From positions 26,044 to 90,043 of the forward strand of contig NZ_JAPVQY010000031.1 in the NCBI RefSeq assembly GCF_027257875.1: a stretch of 64,000 nucleotides of DNA, given 5' to 3'. Positions 25,618 to 33,921 of the stretch are shown here, one piece after another. Within the stretch, counting starts at the first letter, position 1, and each line of letters opens with the position of its first letter. The translations under genes and the position numbers were made by a program. A model generated the notes under the pieces. The model had not been told where the DNA came from, ran no database searches, and was given only the letters and a program-made list of their open reading frames with translations. The DNA is from Burkholderia sp. IMCC1007. Its GTDB lineage: Bacteria > Pseudomonadota > Gammaproteobacteria > Burkholderiales > Burkholderiaceae.

Positions 25618-26373
25618 ATGCTGACGACCCAACGCAAGAAGGTGATCCTCGATGCGCTCGCGCGCGACGGCCAGGTGCTCGCCGCCGAACTCAGCGCGCA
25701 ATTCGGCGTGTCCGAAGACACGATCCGCCGCGACCTGCGCGAGCTGGCAGCCGAGGGCCTGCTACAACGCGTGCACGGCGGGGCGCTGCCGGCGTCGCCG
25801 GCCATCGCGCCGTTCGCGCAGCGCGAGGCGCTCGAACCCGAGGAAAAGCGGCGCATCGCGCGCCGGGCCGCACAAATGATCGCGCCCGGGCAGGTCGCGA
25901 TCGTCGACGGCGGTACGACATCGGCGCTGCTCGTCAGCCAGTTGCCGCCCGAGCTGCGCGCGACGATCGTCACGCACAGCCCGAGCGTCGCGGTCGCGCT
26001 GGCCGCGCATCCGTCGATCGACGTGATCCTGATCGGCGGACGGCTGTACAAGCATTCGATCGTGTCGGTCGGCGCCGCGGCGATGGAAGGCATCGCGCGC
26101 ATCCACGCAGACCTGTATTTCATGGGCGTCACCGGCGTTCATCCGGTCGCGGGGCTGAGCACCGGCGATTTCGAGGAGGCGGCGATCAAGCGTGCGCTCG
26201 CCGAGCGCGCGGGCGAGACGGTCGTGCTGGCCTCGCAGTCGAAACTGCGCGCGGCGTCGCAGTTCGTGATCGGCGAGCTTGCGCTCGCGCACACCATCGT
26301 GGTCGAACGGGAAACCGATGCGGCGCTGACCGAGCCGATCGAGGCGGCGGGCGTGACCGTCGTGCGTGCCTAG
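25618..26373 (+). CDS. DeoR/GlpR family transcriptional regulator
   Basis: A 251-aa regulator. The N-terminal winged helix (LAAELSAQFGVSEDTIRRDLRELAAEGLLQRVHGGAL split over residues 20-56) is the DeoR signature. The rest is a sugar-phosphate-sensing domain with VDGGTTSALLVSQL and ILIGGRLYKHSIVSVG. Effector and targets are unknown; the divergent Nudix gene and the chrA genes downstream are possible targets, but no operator was identified. Confidence 0.92.
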   Translation: MLTTQRKKVILDALARDGQVLAAELSAQFGVSEDTIRRDLRELAAEGLLQRVHGGALPASPAIAPFAQREALEPEEKRRIARRAAQMIAPGQVAIVDGGTTSALLVSQLPPELRATIVTHSPSVAVALAAHPSIDVILIGGRLYKHSIVSVGAAAMEGIARIHADLYFMGVTGVHPVAGLSTGDFEEAAIKRALAERAGETVVLASQSKLRAASQFVIGELALAHTIVVERETDAALTEPIEAAGVTVVRA

Positions 26374-26528
26374 TACCTGCTTCCACCGACAACGGACTCG
26401 CGCTCGCGACACGACAGCGTCGCGCTCCAGATCGTTGCGCACACAACCTCCCAGCGCCGATGTCAGCGGGCTGACAGGCACCGCTTGCTACCATCGGCCA
26501 TTGCCCAACCGTTGCGCCAGCCCGTCCG

Positions 26529-27140
26529 ATGCTTCCGCCCACCACTCCGACTTCGTCCGCGCCGCCCGACGGCGATCCGCCCGTGCCCGGCGTCCTCGCG
26601 CTGTTCATCGCGTTCGCGCAGATCGGCCTGACCAGCTTCGGCGGCGGGCTCAGCGGGCGCATGTTGCGCGACTTCGTGCACGAGCGGCGCTGGATCGACG
26701 AGGAAGCGTTCCTCAACGGGCTCGCGCTGTCGCAGGCGCTGCCGGGCGTCAACGTGAAGAATCTCGCGATCTGGATCGGCTACCGGCTGGCCGGATGGCG
26801 CGGCGCGGTGGCCGGCTTCATCGGCATCATCGCGCCGCCGGCCGTGCTGATCGTGCTGTTCGGCGTCGCGTTCTCGACTCTCACGCGCTTTACGCTCACG
26901 CACGTCGCGCTCGCCGGCGCGGCCGCCGCCGCGATCGGGCTGTCGATCTCGATGGCGATCACCGCGGTGCGCCGGCTGCCGCGTCGCGTGCTGCCCTTCG
27001 CGGTGATGACGCTCACGTTCGTATCGGTGGCCGTGCTGCACTGGCCGCTCGTGTGGACCGTGCTGATCGGCGGCACGCTGAGCGTTGCGCTCGAATATCG
27101 CCGTGCGGCGCCCTCCTCCACGGGGAGCGACGACCGATGA
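26529..27140 (+). CDS. chrA: Chromate transporter, short-chain ChrA (N-terminal-type subunit)
   Basis: A 203-aa membrane protein with one chromate-transporter domain, half the size of a full ChrA. It has FIAFAQIGLTSFGGGLSGRML and LNGLALSQALPGVNVKN, the conserved first-domain pattern. It overlaps the next gene by 4 bp (ATGA), so the two short-chain proteins would be made together and pair to form the transporter. Chromate/sulphate exchange is the family's described role. Confidence 0.88.
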   Translation: MLPPTTPTSSAPPDGDPPVPGVLALFIAFAQIGLTSFGGGLSGRMLRDFVHERRWIDEEAFLNGLALSQALPGVNVKNLAIWIGYRLAGWRGAVAGFIGIIAPPAVLIVLFGVAFSTLTRFTLTHVALAGAAAAAIGLSISMAITAVRRLPRRVLPFAVMTLTFVSVAVLHWPLVWTVLIGGTLSVALEYRRAAPSSTGSDDR

Positions 27141-27673
27141 ACGCCACATCGAGCTACGCCGCGCTCTTCGGCGTGTTCGCGCCGCTGTCGATCGCGACGA
27201 TCGGCGGCGGGCAAGCGATCATCGCCGACATCCAGCGCCAGGTCGTCGACGTCCATCACTGGATGACAGCCACGCAGTTCGTGAACGACTTCGCGATCGC
27301 GCGGATGGCGCCGGGCCCCGGCTCGTTGCTCGCGACGCTGATCGGCTGGCAGGTCGCGGGCTTCTGGGGCGCGGTGATCGCGACGCTCGCGTTGTTCGGG
27401 CCGCCCGCGTTCCTCATCTACGGCGTCGCGCACCTGTGGCGACGGCATCAGGGCGCGCGCTGGCAGATCGCGCTCGAGGCCGGCCTGCGCCCGGTCGCGG
27501 CCGGCATGATCGTCGCGTCGGTGTGGGTGCTGCTGCAGGCGCTCGACGGCGGTTGGCCCGCGAAGGCGATCGCGGTTGCATCGACGGTGTGCGTGATGGT
27601 CACGCGCATCCACGCGCTGCTGCTGATCGTCGTCGGCGCGTTGCTGCTGATCGGCGTACACGCGCTCGGCTGA
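27137..27673 (+). CDS. chrA: Chromate transporter, short-chain ChrA (second subunit)
   Basis: A 178-aa membrane protein, the partner half. Motifs ATIGGGQAIIADIQRQVV and FNDFAIARMAPGPGSLL (here VNDF) correspond to the second domain of long ChrA proteins. Translationally coupled to the preceding half-transporter by a 4-bp overlap. Confidence 0.88.
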   Translation: MNATSSYAALFGVFAPLSIATIGGGQAIIADIQRQVVDVHHWMTATQFVNDFAIARMAPGPGSLLATLIGWQVAGFWGAVIATLALFGPPAFLIYGVAHLWRRHQGARWQIALEAGLRPVAAGMIVASVWVLLQALDGGWPAKAIAVASTVCVMVTRIHALLLIVVGALLLIGVHALG

Positions 27674-28139
27674 CCGAAAGAGCGCTCGCGTCGAGATGCG
27701 CTTCGCGATCGACGCGTGTTGAAGACGACGGCACCGATCGAGGCCGATCGCTTGCATGATGGCCTTCTCGCGCTGATCGACACACGCCCATGAAATCACG
27801 CGACATCGTTCGACGTCCCTCGAGTGCCGCATATCGTCGGCGTACCGACGACCATTTCGTCGTACGCAATGTGCAACGAACACCGCGAAGACGGACGTCA
27901 AACATCGTCGGCACGACCGAGAATAAGATGGACTTCCGACGCGAAGCGCGTATGATCAATTCGTCCGAGAACGCGTCATTTCATCGACCCCTCGCCCCGC
28001 CATCTGCGCCCTCGTTGCGTCGCGTCTTCATCCGCACGCATTGCCGCCCCTTTCACCTGTCCCGTCGCACCGCGCTGCGGTGATACCGGTCGGTTGCGTT
28101 CGTCTGCGCGATTCGTCGCGATCGAACCAGGAGTCCATC
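27674..28139. other. Intergenic stretch before the rpsU-linked small-gene cluster
   Basis: No convincing gene; a 97-codon open frame at 27790-28083 is Arg/Ser-rich and lacks a ribosome binding site. A hairpin TCGTCGG-CGTA-CCGACGA lies at 27834-27851. The last bases carry the CAGGAG box for the gene at 28140. Confidence 0.4.
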
Positions 28140-28424
28140 ATGAGCATGCATCTGTATCGTGGCTTCGAAATCTATCCGCTGATTTATCCGCACGCTTCAT
28201 CGCAGAACGGCAACGCGCACAATTACGAAAGCGGTTTCGACGCGGCCGTGAAGATCTGTCTGCGCGGCACCGCCGACACGCTGACACGCAGCGAAACGTT
28301 CCGGTTGCGCGACAACGCGCCGTTCATCTCGGCGGGCGATGCACGCCGCGCTTCTCTTCGCTATGCGGAGGAGATCATCGACGGCGATCACGGCACACAA
28401 CTACTCTTCGCCGATACGCACTGA
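28140..28424 (+). CDS. Conserved small protein of unknown function
   Basis: A 94-aa soluble protein preceded by a good CAGGAG box. It begins MSMHLYRGFEIYPLIYPH and has a C-terminal DARRASLRYAEEIIDGDHG block; predicted mixed alpha/beta. I do not recognise a named domain. It heads a run of four small same-strand genes that includes an S21 paralogue. Confidence 0.7.
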   Translation: MSMHLYRGFEIYPLIYPHASSQNGNAHNYESGFDAAVKICLRGTADTLTRSETFRLRDNAPFISAGDARRASLRYAEEIIDGDHGTQLLFADTH

Positions 28425-28471
28425 CACTTGCTGTTTCGCCCGCTCTCCCACCATTCGATCCGGAGCACGAA

Positions 28472-28681
28472 ATGATTATCGATGAACTCATCGGCCTGAT
28501 CAGACGGCACGAAGTCACGTGGGCCGACGGCGTGCCGTCCAATGGCCTCGACGGTTCGGCGTTGCGCCACCAGCCCGAGTTGCAGATGTTCGCCGCCGTA
28601 CGCGCGCTGTCGCTCGGCGCCGGATACTCGGAATTCGAATCCGACGAGATAGCGAGCGCCGTCATGACGCGGCTCGGCTAG
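28472..28681 (+). CDS. Small protein of unknown function
   Basis: A 69-aa mostly helical, acidic protein starting MIIDELIGLIRRHE with a CGGAG box seven bases upstream. No known motif. It lies 47 bp after the 94-aa gene and 34 bp before the rpsU paralogue, all on one strand, so it is probably part of one operon. Confidence 0.6.
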   Translation: MIIDELIGLIRRHEVTWADGVPSNGLDGSALRHQPELQMFAAVRALSLGAGYSEFESDEIASAVMTRLG

Positions 28682-28715
28682 CTCTTTTCTTACGCAGTTT
28701 CAGAACAGGATCTAC

Positions 28716-28928
28716 ATGACCACCATCATTCTCAAGCCCAACGAACCTGTCGATGTCGCGCTGCGGCGCTTCCGGCGAGACATCGAGAAGACGGGCTTGA
28801 TCAAGGAATTGCGCAGTCGCACCGGCTATGAAAAGCCGACGACGGAGCGCAAGCGAAAGAAAGCGAGTGCCGTCGCAAGACAACGCCTGCGAGCAAAGCG
28901 GCTGCTGCCGCCGCGCAAGCTGTACTAG
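28716..28928 (+). CDS. rpsU: 30S ribosomal protein S21 (paralogue)
   Basis: A 70-aa basic protein that aligns with S21: TIILKPNEPVDVALRRFRRDIEKTG and a Lys/Arg-rich C terminus ending RAKRLLPPRKLY. S21 sits near the mRNA exit side of the 30S subunit and helps initiation. It lacks the usual dnaG/rpoD neighbours and sits instead among short unknown genes, so it is an additional copy rather than the housekeeping one. Confidence 0.95.
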   Translation: MTTIILKPNEPVDVALRRFRRDIEKTGLIKELRSRTGYEKPTTERKRKKASAVARQRLRAKRLLPPRKLY

Positions 28929-28937
28929 GAGAAGATC

Positions 28938-29144
28938 GTGTACCAGCCGCCCGTCGAAGACCCTGCATTTTTTCCGTTGACGAAATGCGAAGTCGATTTC
29001 GATCGACAGAACGATGCAGTCACGCTTCTGCCGAGCTTCTACGCGTTCGGCTGCGAGTACACGAGTCGCGGCCTGCTGATCGGCCGCGACGATGCATTCA
29101 AGCTGATTGCCGCGATCGAGAAGGCACTCAGCATTGCGCAGTGA
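28938..29144 (+). CDS. Small protein of unknown function downstream of rpsU
   Basis: A 68-aa protein with a GTG start and an AGGAGA box, nine bases after the S21 stop. It reads VYQPPVEDPAFFPLTKCEVD..., with CEYTSRGLLIGRDDAFKLIA near the end. No domain recognised. The tight spacing suggests co-translation with S21. Confidence 0.65.
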   Translation: MYQPPVEDPAFFPLTKCEVDFDRQNDAVTLLPSFYAFGCEYTSRGLLIGRDDAFKLIAAIEKALSIAQ

Positions 29145-29716
29145 GCTTCTCGATCGGCTGCAACCGGGTCATCCGCTCGCCGATCACTCTTCTTCTGCCG
29201 AGGATCGCGTAACACCACGCGCGTCCGCCGGCAGCGCTCGCGGAACGGCCGCTGCTGCGGGCGAAATTCATCCGCAGTCTCCACACTCGAATTTAAATCG
29301 CATCGGTTGTCGAATGCGTGGCCGGTCGATTCAAACCGCCATCCAGACGCTCGCACCTCCTCCAGAATTCGGCACATTTACGCGGCCGCTTGTCGCCGAG
29401 CGCGTATCGCGAACGTCAGGCACCCGTCGCCTCGAGTGCACTATCGGACCCGGCGCAGCGCGAAACGTCACTGGGCGAGCTGTTCCCGAATCGCGACGAG
29501 TTTTATTGAGCCGGCCGGCGTCGCGCGCTTGCGATCCCGGCTCAAAACCCGGTTCACGGGTGCGGCGATGCGGTGAAATCGTCGAATCGTTTGATGCGTG
29601 CACGGCCCCTGCTGCATTTGCCGCATGCAGGGGCCGGGACGAGAGAACGCCGCGAATCGCGAGAGTATCGCGACCGCGACGATATGCGTCAGTTGAACCT
29701 GCGAGGCCGTTCCCGT
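29145..29716. other. Long intergenic stretch after the rpsU cluster
   Basis: No supported gene. A 63-codon GTG-initiated frame at 29318-29509 and overlapping frames lack ribosome binding sites and family features. A perfect 10-bp hairpin (29603-29612 with 29627-29636, CGGCCCCTGC/GCAGGGGCCG) lies downstream of the cupin gene and may end its transcript, though it has no U-run. Confidence 0.45.
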
Positions 29717-30061
29717 TCAGGCGAACACGAAGTACTTGCGCACCGTCTCCACCACTTCCCACGTGCCCTTCATGCCGGGTTCGATCACGAACACGTCGCC
29801 GGCCTTCAGGTGCACCGCCTTCTCGCCTTCCGGCGTGATGATGCAGTAGCCGTCGAGGAAGTGGCAGTACTCCCATTTCTCGTAGTTCACCTCGAACTTG
29901 CCCGGCGTGCAGATCCAGGTGCCCATGATCTTGCTGCCGTCCTTGGACAGGTACGCGTTGAGGTTCACGGTGTGCGGATCGCCGCCGATGCGCTTCCACT
30001 TGGTCGCGTCAAGGACCGGGGTCGGGCAGGTTTCGCGCAGGACGGTGATGAAATCGGACAT
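29717..30061 (-). CDS. Small cupin-domain protein (ureidoglycine-aminohydrolase-like cupin)
   Basis: A 114-aa single cupin barrel. Strand and metal-site residues are in GTWICTPGKFEVNYEKWEYCHFLDG and in the second cupin motif AGDVFVIEPGMKGTWEVVE. The pattern resembles the DUF861 cupins found with purine or sugar catabolism, but no pathway neighbours support a substrate. Start at 30061 by family length and a GGAG box. Confidence 0.82.
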   Translation of the reverse strand: MSDFITVLRETCPTPVLDATKWKRIGGDPHTVNLNAYLSKDGSKIMGTWICTPGKFEVNYEKWEYCHFLDGYCIITPEGEKAVHLKAGDVFVIEPGMKGTWEVVETVRKYFVFA

Positions 30062-30316
30062 GTCGGCTCCAGACAAAATCGGGTAAGAGGCCTGTCACGT
30101 TAGTTCGAAAGCGCGACCGGGGCTTGTATGCTTCCGACACCGACTCGTCTAACCCCGACACCGCGCCGCGGGTGGGCGGCGGCGTTCCATTCGACATTAG
30201 GGGGATTGGCATTCGCGCCCCCGGGGTGCAAGGGTGCCTGCCGCGCAACCGGCGCATCTGGACCAGCAGCCAACGGGACACGCGAGGCCCGTTTGCGAGC
30301 GGCCAAACCGCCTCGC

Positions 30317-30346
30317 TTGCATCACCACCGGCAAACCCTGTAGAAT
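30317..30346 (+). promoter_or_regulatory. Promoter of tRNA-Gly
   Basis: TTGCAT (30317-30322) and TAGAAT (30341-30346) are separated by 18 bp and lie 11 bp before the tRNA, a sigma-70 promoter fit. Confidence 0.6.
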
Positions 30347-30356
30347 TACGCGTTCT

Positions 30357-30431
30357 GCGGGCGTCGTATAATGGCCATTACCTCAGCTTCCCAAGCTGAT
30401 GACGTGGGTTCGATTCCCATCGCCCGCTCCA
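30357..30431 (+). tRNA. tRNA-Gly (anticodon CCC)
   Basis: A complete 75-nt cloverleaf including an encoded CCA. Acceptor arms GCGGGCG/CGCCCGC pair over 7 bp; the anticodon stem TCAGC/GCTGA encloses loop TTCCCAA with anticodon CCC; the T arm reads GTGGGTTCGATTCCCAT. Its 3' end is the attachment site of the island that follows, which restores an intact gene. The native terminator is now at 40248, on the far side of the island. Confidence 0.97.
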
Positions 30432-30432
30432 C
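30409..30432 (+). repeat. attL within tRNA-Gly (24 bp)
   Basis: TTCGATTCCCATCGCCCGCT followed by CCAC covers the T-arm and acceptor end of the tRNA. It is identical to 40197-40220. Confidence 0.92.
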
Positions 30433-30515
30433 ACACCACTTAGCCCCTTGATTCCGCTGGGTTATGTGCGTGTCTCACGAGCTTCGCCGCACCACTACTA
30501 CAGTGGTCTCCTACG

Positions 30516-32519
30516 GTGGCTCAAACCTCCTGCCTCTATCGTCGCCCCAGCGGCATCTACGTCGTTCGTCTCGTCGTCCCGAAACGGTTGCGCGCAGCAG
30601 TCGGCAAGAACGAAATTCACGCGTCCACGCGACTCCGGGATTGGGAAGCCGCTAAACTCGTCGCCCATCAGATTCAGTCGCATTGGCGCGGGCACTTCAT
30701 GACGTTGGACATCGAAAAACTGCGGGCAGGAAACCCGTTGCTTGACGGCGAGGGCATGGTTCCCATTGTCGAGGCTGCCCGGACCGTCGGTATGCAGGCG
30801 GAATCGCTGGCGAATGAACTGCTCAACGATGGCGCGCATGTCTTCACGCACCTTCACGGGCAATCCTGCTGGCGGGTGCCAGTGCTCAACGACCTGGACC
30901 GGGACTTCGGCGGCGAATTCATCTGGAACGAGGTGGAGATCAACGGCGAGCGAACCGTCCACACCGGAACCGTGCGCGTCCTCGATGGCCGGGCCACGCT
31001 GCAACAGGTCATCACCGCCGGGGCGGCACACGAAGGTGTGTTCCGAGACGGCAAGTCGGCGGCCATCTTTCTTGAGGACCCGATAGCCATCGACCTCGCT
31101 CGTTGCATCGTTTACAAAACGGCCGTCACGAAGGTTCGCGCCCGGCTGGTTGCATCACTCAGCCCTGCCTCCACTGTCGCCTTGCCACCGCTGTCGATCA
31201 TTTCGAGCGCGTCCATAGCTGCATTGCCCGTCCCAAGCCCGTCAGCGACCGTTGGCGCCGCCCCAACCGGGTTGCCGGCGCGCATTGAACCAACGCCGGT
31301 CGTATTCGATCCGATCACGGCCAAACATGGCAAGAAACGATTCTGGGACCTGTTCGAGCTTTACGCACGAAGTCGCACGTGGGGCGAGGATCAAACCCGG
31401 CGCATGACAACAGAAGCACGTCTTTTTCGCGACCTCATGGGCGACCCGGAACTCGGCGAAATCGAACTGGAGACCATCGACCAATACGCCAGCCGCTTGG
31501 CGCAGTTACCTCCCGACATCTATCTAGCCAAGCGCCGGTTCGGAACCGACTCGCTCGACGACTTAATCCGCATTGCGGAACGCGAAGGACTTGAACTCAA
31601 GCGGGAAGCGACGATCAAGGGGCACATTGGACGCCTTAGCGAGATCCTCGCATTCGGCGAGCGCAAGCACATGCTGCGGTTCAACCCCGCATCAGACTAC
31701 AAGCGTGGCGATGGGCGGTTCAATGCGCCGCGCGCTCAGGACGAGCGACACGCATTTACCTCGCAGGAGTTGTCGTTGATCTTCGCGCAGGACTGGTTTG
31801 CTACCGGTGCCGGTTCGTTCAACCGGACGGGTTGGACCACTTGGCGTCCACACTACTACTGGCTGCCCTTGCTCGGTCTATTCACTGGCGGACGAATCAA
31901 CGAACTCTGCCAGTTATACCTATCGGACATCCACCAGACGGAAGGCGGCGCGTGGTATCTCGATTTCAACCTCATGGGGCCCGACAAGGTTGACGAGGGC
32001 GACAAATCCCTCAAGACGATCAATGCGCTGCGCGTCGTCCCGCTACATAACAGGCTCGTCCAACTCGGTCTGCCGGAATACGTGCAGACGCTTCGCAAAG
32101 CGGGCTATGCCCGTCTATTCCCGGAACTCAAACGAGATGCGGTGAAGGGGTATGGGAAGCCAGCAAGTTCTTGGTTCAATGAACGATTCTTGGGACGAAC
32201 GCTCGGCATCGAACGCAACGGAATGAAGACGTTTCACTCGTTCCGACACACGTTCCTGACCGCAACCGAACGTCTAGGCACTCCAGAACGGGTGATGGCG
32301 CAAATAGCAGGGCATCAGCGCGGAGACACTGAAAGCTGGAACCGCTATGCGAAGGACCGTGACGCTGACCAGTTGGCCGCTGTGATCAATGGGCTGGCCT
32401 TCCCTGAAGCAGACGGCATCGCACCGTTCATTGCGTCAGACGGCATCCGGGCCATTGAATGCGCCAAGCGTCAGAAGGATCTTGTGCGTCGTGGATCGAG
32501 CGGCACGCGGGCTGACTAG
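30516..32519 (+). CDS. int: Site-specific tyrosine integrase of the tRNA-Gly island
   Basis: A 667-aa recombinase. The N terminus (CLYRRPSGIYVVRLVVPKRL) is the arm/core-binding domain type found in large tRNA-targeting integrases. The catalytic domain in the last third has Arg460 (FTGGRINELCQL), His574-x-x-Arg577 (HSFRHTFLT), the GHQRG motif and nucleophile Tyr611 (WNRYAKDRD). It is long for the family because of a central linker of about 200 residues. GTG start at 30516, with no clear ribosome binding site; an inverted repeat ACCACT/AGTGGT immediately before it may be an operator. Confidence 0.93.
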   Translation: MAQTSCLYRRPSGIYVVRLVVPKRLRAAVGKNEIHASTRLRDWEAAKLVAHQIQSHWRGHFMTLDIEKLRAGNPLLDGEGMVPIVEAARTVGMQAESLANELLNDGAHVFTHLHGQSCWRVPVLNDLDRDFGGEFIWNEVEINGERTVHTGTVRVLDGRATLQQVITAGAAHEGVFRDGKSAAIFLEDPIAIDLARCIVYKTAVTKVRARLVASLSPASTVALPPLSIISSASIAALPVPSPSATVGAAPTGLPARIEPTPVVFDPITAKHGKKRFWDLFELYARSRTWGEDQTRRMTTEARLFRDLMGDPELGEIELETIDQYASRLAQLPPDIYLAKRRFGTDSLDDLIRIAEREGLELKREATIKGHIGRLSEILAFGERKHMLRFNPASDYKRGDGRFNAPRAQDERHAFTSQELSLIFAQDWFATGAGSFNRTGWTTWRPHYYWLPLLGLFTGGRINELCQLYLSDIHQTEGGAWYLDFNLMGPDKVDEGDKSLKTINALRVVPLHNRLVQLGLPEYVQTLRKAGYARLFPELKRDAVKGYGKPASSWFNERFLGRTLGIERNGMKTFHSFRHTFLTATERLGTPERVMAQIAGHQRGDTESWNRYAKDRDADQLAAVINGLAFPEADGIAPFIASDGIRAIECAKRQKDLVRRGSSGTRAD

Positions 32520-32522
32520 CCC

Positions 32523-32777
32523 CTAGTCTTGAACTGACGATGCGCCCTCCGCACCGTCTTCCTCGAACAATGTCTTGACCGGCACGCCGAGAGCATCGGC
32601 GATTGTCTGAATTGAGTCCAAGGATGGATTTGCCTTGCCGGTCTCGATCTTCCCCATATAGCTACGAACGAAGCCGCACTTGTCGGCGAAAGCCTCTTGG
32701 CTAAGCCCGGTCGTAGCTTTCCGCAGTTCTCGAACCCTCGCCCCGAAGCGATTCCTGAGTGATGTGTTTGCCGTCAT
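32523..32777 (-). CDS. XRE-family helix-turn-helix regulator
   Basis: An 84-aa single-domain repressor: FGARVRELRKATTGLSQEAFA then GKIETGKANPSLDSIQTIADALGVPV form the five-helix Cro/CI HTH. The stop is 3 bp from the integrase stop (convergent). Start at 32777 (MTANTS); the frame is open upstream but that sequence has no domain. It reads away from the small exported-protein gene, with three 15-bp repeats between them that are candidate binding sites. Confidence 0.88.
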   Translation of the reverse strand: MTANTSLRNRFGARVRELRKATTGLSQEAFADKCGFVRSYMGKIETGKANPSLDSIQTIADALGVPVKTLFEEDGAEGASSVQD

Positions 32778-32810
32778 GCACGGCATTGTTGGCGGGCACG
32801 TATAATCGCG

Positions 32811-32855
32811 ACACACCCTAAAAATGGCCACCCTTAAAGAGGCCACCCTATAAAT
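32811..32855. promoter_or_regulatory. Three tandem 15-bp repeats in the divergent XRE/exported-protein promoter region
   Basis: Units at 32811, 32826 and 32841 follow the consensus GGCCACCCTWWAAAT (first unit starts ACACACCCT). They lie just after a TATAAT box (32801-32806) and run up to the ATG at 32854. Regular spacing of one and a half helical turns suggests cooperative binding, most likely by the adjacent XRE protein. Confidence 0.6.
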
Positions 32856-33207
32856 GACACGACCACATGCAAACCATCGGCGCGCAACGCGCACTTCCAT
32901 AGCGTTGCTGCTCGCGCTGATGTGCGGACCGGTAACGACCACCCGGGCATGGGCTGGCAGCGAAGGCATATGTCTGCAAATCAGTCGGATGGCCCTGGAG
33001 ATGGCACGAGACAGAGACGATGGGGTTCCCTATGCGACCGAGCAAGCGAAATTCGAAACGAGCCTCAAAACGATCCAGCCCGACTGGCGGCGCGAATTCC
33101 GCGGACTCTACATGGGCTCACTCGATCTGGTTTACAAACGTCAACGCGATGCCACACCGGATCAGTTGCAACGCGCGGTCTACAAGGTTTGCGCTTCCGA
33201 ATACTGA
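32854..33207 (+). CDS. Exported protein of unknown function (island)
   Basis: A 117-aa protein with a signal peptide (hydrophobic SIALLLALMCG, cleavage near RAWA-GS). The mature part is helical with two cysteines (CLQIS near its start, KVCASEY at the end) that could form a disulfide. No family recognised. It is on the island just before a small lipoprotein gene. Confidence 0.65.
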   Translation: MTRPHANHRRATRTSIALLLALMCGPVTTTRAWAGSEGICLQISRMALEMARDRDDGVPYATEQAKFETSLKTIQPDWRREFRGLYMGSLDLVYKRQRDATPDQLQRAVYKVCASEY

Positions 33208-33296
33208 AACGCAACGCTGCCGTAGCGCAACAGACGCGGGGGCACGTCTTGTTGCGTTTGTCCACCGCCCGCCATATCTAGAAAGAGACCTAACGA

Positions 33297-33602
33297 ATGA
33301 TAAAGAAGCTCGGGGCTTGCGCCTTGGCCCTTACCCTGTCCGCATGCATGACGATGGGAAGCAAGTTCGACATCCACGACGCCGACCAATTCGTTCCGGG
33401 CGTGACGACGATGCAGCAAGCGCAAGAGAAGCTTGGCACACCGACGGCCACCAACGCTATGCCGAACGGCGGCACGCTCCAACAATGGATGTATTCGCAA
33501 GCGTCAGTGATCGGTGGCACTTCGTCTAACCTTGCAATCCTTTTCGACAAAGACGGCAAAATGATCCGCATCCAAAGTCGCGGGCAGGTCAATACCCGGT
33601 AG
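33297..33602 (+). CDS. Small lipoprotein, SmpA/OmlA-like
   Basis: A 101-aa protein with a lipoprotein signal (LALTLSAC, Cys17). The mature part, FVPGVTTMQQAQEKLGTPTA then GGTLQQWMYSQ and ILFDKDGKMIRIQS, is the BamE/SmpA fold pattern. Chromosomal BamE helps outer-membrane protein assembly; copies on mobile elements are usually of unknown role and may modify the envelope. Confidence 0.75.
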   Translation: MIKKLGACALALTLSACMTMGSKFDIHDADQFVPGVTTMQQAQEKLGTPTATNAMPNGGTLQQWMYSQASVIGGTSSNLAILFDKDGKMIRIQSRGQVNTR

Positions 33603-33921
33603 TGCTGCGGTCATCCACGAAGGGCGGCGCGTGCTTTAGCGCACCGCTGCCCAAGCACTAGCATGGGCACGAACAACCGGTCGGCAAACCGAGCCGCATA
33701 CGCCCACCGCGTCCCGTTTGGGGTCACCGCATCCATGTAATTATTACCGTTCGCCTGCTGAATTTTTAGGCTCGCGATTTTTCCATCGCAACCCATTGAT
33801 TTCATTGAATTAAAAAAATCAATGTTGCCTACCAGATCTATTGAAAAGCCTATCTCCGGTTTATAAGCTTCTTCCTCCCAAACGTGCAGCCAAGGCTGCG
33901 CTAACCAAACCACGCGGAGGA
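33603..33921. other. Stretch with a possible degenerate minus-strand frame
   Basis: No firm gene. A 118-codon frame on the minus strand (33611-33967) reads unusually protein-like in its middle (e.g. NIDFFNSMKSMGCDGKIASL), but has no ribosome binding site and overlaps the start of the next gene by 46 bp. It may be the remnant of a lost gene. A/T content rises here. Confidence 0.3.

Noticed and set aside
29318..29509. 63-codon GTG-initiated frame after the rpsU cluster
   Set aside because: No ribosome binding site and no recognisable protein features; left in the intergenic description.
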